From positions 22,259 to 36,371 of the forward strand of contig DNFA01000078.1 in NCBI GenBank assembly GCA_003487665.1: DNA of 14,113 bases, written 5' to 3'. The position numbers were made by a program, and so were the translations under genes. The DNA is from Oscillibacter sp. (lineage in GTDB: Bacteria; Bacillota; Clostridia; Oscillospirales; Oscillospiraceae). This document shows, piece after piece, positions 11,473-14,113 of this stretch. The number at the start of each line of letters is the position of its first letter. The stretch's first letter is position 1. The notes under the pieces are model-generated. The model searched no databases. It had not been told where the DNA came from and saw only the letters and a list, made by a program, of their open reading frames with translations.

Positions 11473-12885
11473 ATTTTAGACTGCATCGTTTTAGCCCTGT
11501 CCATTTTGGCGGTCTTTGCCGTTGGAGTGCTTTCCGGGCGGCGCTCCCGGGCGAGCGCCAGCGAGGGAGAGTTCCTGATGGCTAATAAGAGCCTCAACAA
11601 ACTCCAGACTGGCTTTTCCACCGCCGCCACCGACTTCGGCGGCAGCGGTATGGTGGGGGCCATCGGCTACTGCTATCTCGTGGGCATGAGTGGTATCTGG
11701 TGGAACCTGACGGCGGCCCCCGCCTTTCTCGTTGTCGGATTTCTGTTCGCCAAGGCGTTCAACCGCATGGACAGCGCGACTCTGCCGGACTATCTGGGAA
11801 AGCGGTATTCTCCCGCCGTAAAATTGCTGGCCAGCGTTATGCACATCTGTTCAAATGTGGCGTTGCTGTCCTCTCAGTTTACCATTGCCTGCGCCGTCCT
11901 GTACACCATCACCGGATTCAGCATGACTCTCTGTCTGATCATCTGCCTACTGCTGGTCATCTGCCTCACCAGCGGTGGACTGCGGTCGGTGGTCAACACG
12001 GACGCGGTGCTCTTCGTGATTATTGTGACCTCCCTAGTGGTGGCGGTCCCCATCGTCCTCCACGCTGGCGGCGGCCTGGGGAGCATCGCCGCCCGGCTAC
12101 CCGACGGTTTTCTGCGGGTAACGGAGCTGGGATTCTGGACGCCCTTCTCCTGGTTCCTGCTGTGCTTCATAGGCTACTCTACCAATCAGAACTATGTGCA
12201 ACGGATGGCCGCCGCCGAAACGGAGGACACTGCGCGGTTCGGCGCGATTTTCTCCGGCTGCTTCTATCTGATTATCTCGGTGATTCTGGGGATTATCGGC
12301 GTTTCCGCTTCCGTATTGATGCCGGGGATAGAGGACAGCAACGCTGTGTTCCCAGAGCTGCTGCTGCGGTTTTTCCCGCACGGCCTGATTGGGCTGGGGG
12401 TGGCCGGCGTGTTTGCGGCCACTATCTCCACAGCTACCTCGATCCTACACGCCACGACTACCCTTATTGTCAATGACATCTGGGTCCCGTTACGGAGGGA
12501 AAAAACAGCCGGCGTGGTACGGGTATCCCGCGCTATGGTTTGGGTCGTGGCCCTGCTCAGCATCGGCATCTCCATGGTCTCCCAGAATATCATCAACGTC
12601 ATATACATTTCCGGTCTCTTTTACGGCGCCTGCGTCTTTATGCCCATGGTCTTCGGCATGAAGAGTTCCTTTGCCAATGCCAACGGCGCTCTTGCCAGTA
12701 TGCTTGCCGCCCTGGCGGTCAGCCTTGCCTGGGAGTATCTGCCCCGGTTCCGCCCGGCGGTTCTGGAAGCACTGCCCTCCAACGTGGTAGGCATCCTGAT
12801 AGGCGCCATCGTATTGACTGCCGTTTCCAAGTTAGGGGCCTCCGGGTCCCCGAGAAAAACCAACCATACACAAATTAAGGAGTGA
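11467..12885 (+). CDS. Sodium:solute symporter family (SSS) transporter
   Basis: A protein of 472 aa with about 12-13 hydrophobic segments. Near the N-terminus, LMANKSLNKLQTGFSTAATD with a following FGGSGMVGAIGY is the SSS first-helix signature. In the second half, GVFAATISTATSILHATTTL then VNDIW matches the family segment that carries the sodium-site Ser/Thr residues. The family (proline, pantothenate and sugar symporters) uses a sodium gradient to import solutes; the substrate is unknown. The ATG at 11467 has only a weak ribosome site, so translation is probably coupled to the MFS gene ending 12 bases before. Its stop overlaps the ribosome binding site of the amidohydrolase. Two unrelated transporter families in one operon suggest import of substrate and export or exchange of a product. 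Confidence 0.9.
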   Translation: MNILDCIVLALSILAVFAVGVLSGRRSRASASEGEFLMANKSLNKLQTGFSTAATDFGGSGMVGAIGYCYLVGMSGIWWNLTAAPAFLVVGFLFAKAFNRMDSATLPDYLGKRYSPAVKLLASVMHICSNVALLSSQFTIACAVLYTITGFSMTLCLIICLLLVICLTSGGLRSVVNTDAVLFVIIVTSLVVAVPIVLHAGGGLGSIAARLPDGFLRVTELGFWTPFSWFLLCFIGYSTNQNYVQRMAAAETEDTARFGAIFSGCFYLIISVILGIIGVSASVLMPGIEDSNAVFPELLLRFFPHGLIGLGVAGVFAATISTATSILHATTTLIVNDIWVPLRREKTAGVVRVSRAMVWVVALLSIGISMVSQNIINVIYISGLFYGACVFMPMVFGMKSSFANANGALASMLAALAVSLAWEYLPRFRPAVLEALPSNVVGILIGAIVLTAVSKLGASGSPRKTNHTQIKE

Positions 12886-12890
12886 ATCGT

Positions 12891-14078
12891 ATGATTACAT
12901 TGAAAAACTGCCGTTTGATTCCCGAGCTGACGGAAGACTACGATGATGTTATGGCGGACATTCTGCTGGACGGCAAGGTCATCCGGGAGATTAATGCCCC
13001 TGGGACCGGCACTAAAGGCGAGACCGTGATGGATTTGGAGGGCAAAACGGTGATGCCGGGCCTCTTTGACCTGCATATGCACTTCAATTTTGACACCGTA
13101 AATGTCTATGAACTCCGGGCCCGGGGGGAGAGTCAGGCTCTGCTGAACGGCATTTCTTATGGATATCAGTATCTGCGCAACGGCTACACCACCGTCCGGG
13201 ACTGCGGGTGCATGTACTATCTGGGCGTCTATCTGCGGGACGCCTATGCCAGCGGATTGCTGATGGGTCCCCGGGTCATCACAGCCGGCGCCTGCAACAG
13301 CCCGTCCGCAATGGGCAACAGCGCCTTCGGCCCCGTCTACAAGGAGTTCAACGGCCCTCATGAGGCGTGGGAGGTTGCCCGGACCGACATTGCGGCGGGA
13401 GCCGACTTTGTCAAGTATATGGTTACCGGCGCAGTGATGAACAAGGGTGGCGACCCCGGAGCCATGATCTGCACCCGGGAGGAGCTGCATGTACTCTCCG
13501 ACGTGGCCAAGAGCCTCAACACCTATGTGGCCGCCCACTGCCATGGCAAGGAAGGTATCATGGCCTGCGCCGAGGAGGAGATCGGCACCATTGAGCACGC
13601 CTCTTACATCGACGACGAGTGCATTGAAGCTCTGCTGGCTCACGGCAATGTGACTGCCGTGATCCCGACACTCTCGGTTGCCTATTCCATGGCCAGAAAC
13701 ATCACCGGAAACACTCCTGACTTCATGCGGGAGCGGTCTTTGGACGTGATGGAAAACATACGTCAGAACATGGCCAAGGCATACCGGGCGGGCGTCCGCA
13801 TGGGCTGGGGCTCGGATGCTGACCGGGACACCTTCAGTCTCCAGCCCGGACTGGAATTCAAGGCCCGCAGGGAATTTATGGATTTGTCCAACGTGGAGCT
13901 GCTGCGCCAGGCCACCATCGACAGCGCCCGGATCGTCCATCTGGACAGCCAGGTGGGTACGGTCAAGGTTGGAAAGCTGGCCGATTTGATTTGCGTCGAC
14001 GGCAACCCGGACCAGGATATTTCCGCCATGTATCGGCTCCCCGCTTACGTCTGGAAGGAAGGAAAGCTCTTCGTGTAA
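12891..14078 (+). CDS. Metal-dependent amidohydrolase (imidazolonepropionase/prolidase-like)
   Basis: A 395-aa amidohydrolase-superfamily enzyme. Likely metal ligands are H62 and H64 (DLHMHF), K175 in FVKYMVTGA (the place of the carbamylated lysine), H216/H218 (AAHCHG), H236 (IEHAS) and D309 (GSDAD). The C-terminus VGTVKVGKLADLICVDGNP is the usual composite beta-domain ending. This residue set fits the binuclear group that includes Xaa-Pro and N-acyl amino acid hydrolases, so an amide or cyclic amide substrate is likely. The ATG at 12891 is chosen over a GTG at 12882 because TAAGGAG (12876-12882) stands 8 bases before it. It is a cytoplasmic enzyme with no signal peptide, last complete gene of the operon, and its substrate is presumably imported by one of the two transporters. 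Confidence 0.9.
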   Translation: MITLKNCRLIPELTEDYDDVMADILLDGKVIREINAPGTGTKGETVMDLEGKTVMPGLFDLHMHFNFDTVNVYELRARGESQALLNGISYGYQYLRNGYTTVRDCGCMYYLGVYLRDAYASGLLMGPRVITAGACNSPSAMGNSAFGPVYKEFNGPHEAWEVARTDIAAGADFVKYMVTGAVMNKGGDPGAMICTREELHVLSDVAKSLNTYVAAHCHGKEGIMACAEEEIGTIEHASYIDDECIEALLAHGNVTAVIPTLSVAYSMARNITGNTPDFMRERSLDVMENIRQNMAKAYRAGVRMGWGSDADRDTFSLQPGLEFKARREFMDLSNVELLRQATIDSARIVHLDSQVGTVKVGKLADLICVDGNPDQDISAMYRLPAYVWKEGKLFV

Positions 14079-14087
14079 TTGCCCCCG

Positions 14088-14113
14088 ATGGATAACCGAA
14101 AAGAATGTATCGC
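14088..14113 (+). CDS. Possible start of the next operon gene (cut by window end)
   Basis: An ATG nine bases after the amidohydrolase stop opens MDNRKECI and runs off the window. There is no clear ribosome binding site (GCCCCCG precedes it), and no terminator stands between, so the operon probably continues. Too little is visible to name it. Confidence 0.3.

Noticed and set aside
12621..13940. Open frame of 439 codons on the minus strand
   Set aside because: Antisense to the amidohydrolase, whose metal-binding motifs are clear on the plus strand.

Overview
The window looks like chromosomal DNA of an endospore-forming, GC-moderate Clostridia member, most likely Oscillospiraceae. The grounds are a spoVT sporulation regulator, a YqeC-type selenium-hydroxylase accessory gene, Firmicutes-type ribosome binding sites, a very large signal-peptide surface protein with a sorting-like C-terminus, and a gene style (XRE regulator, MFS and SSS transporters, amidohydrolase) common in that group. 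Species cannot be named from this sequence alone.

Region 1 (1-1445) is core-like: a terminator of an unseen plus-strand gene, yqeC on the minus strand, and a divergent spoVT. A candidate forespore promoter for spoVT contains a perfect 14-bp palindrome in its spacer. Region 2 (1446-3893) is an accessory patch. It holds an 84-aa conserved-looking small protein, a 300-aa Ala/Gly-rich repetitive protein that may be an N-terminally truncated fragment, a frameshifted gene remnant, and a two-gene overlapping module (about 57 aa and 151 aa) of unknown function.

Region 3 (3894-8862) is one regulatory unit on the minus strand: a sigma-A-like promoter, a cobalamin (B12) riboswitch with an intrinsic terminator, an unusually long leader with several more hairpins, and a 1501-aa secreted/anchored multidomain surface protein. 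This suggests a B12-repressed cell-surface protein with no canonical B12 transport gene beside it, and it is the most interesting item in the window. Region 4 (8863-9259) is a scar with fragments of broken genes, including a recognisable piece of a large serine recombinase.

Region 5 (9260-14113) is a catabolic-looking locus: an XRE regulator divergent from an operon encoding an MFS transporter, a sodium:solute symporter-family protein and a metal-dependent amidohydrolase, possibly continuing beyond the window. The two divergent promoters are near consensus and are surrounded by dyad and direct repeats that look like operators. No tRNA, rRNA, CRISPR array or intact insertion sequence was seen.
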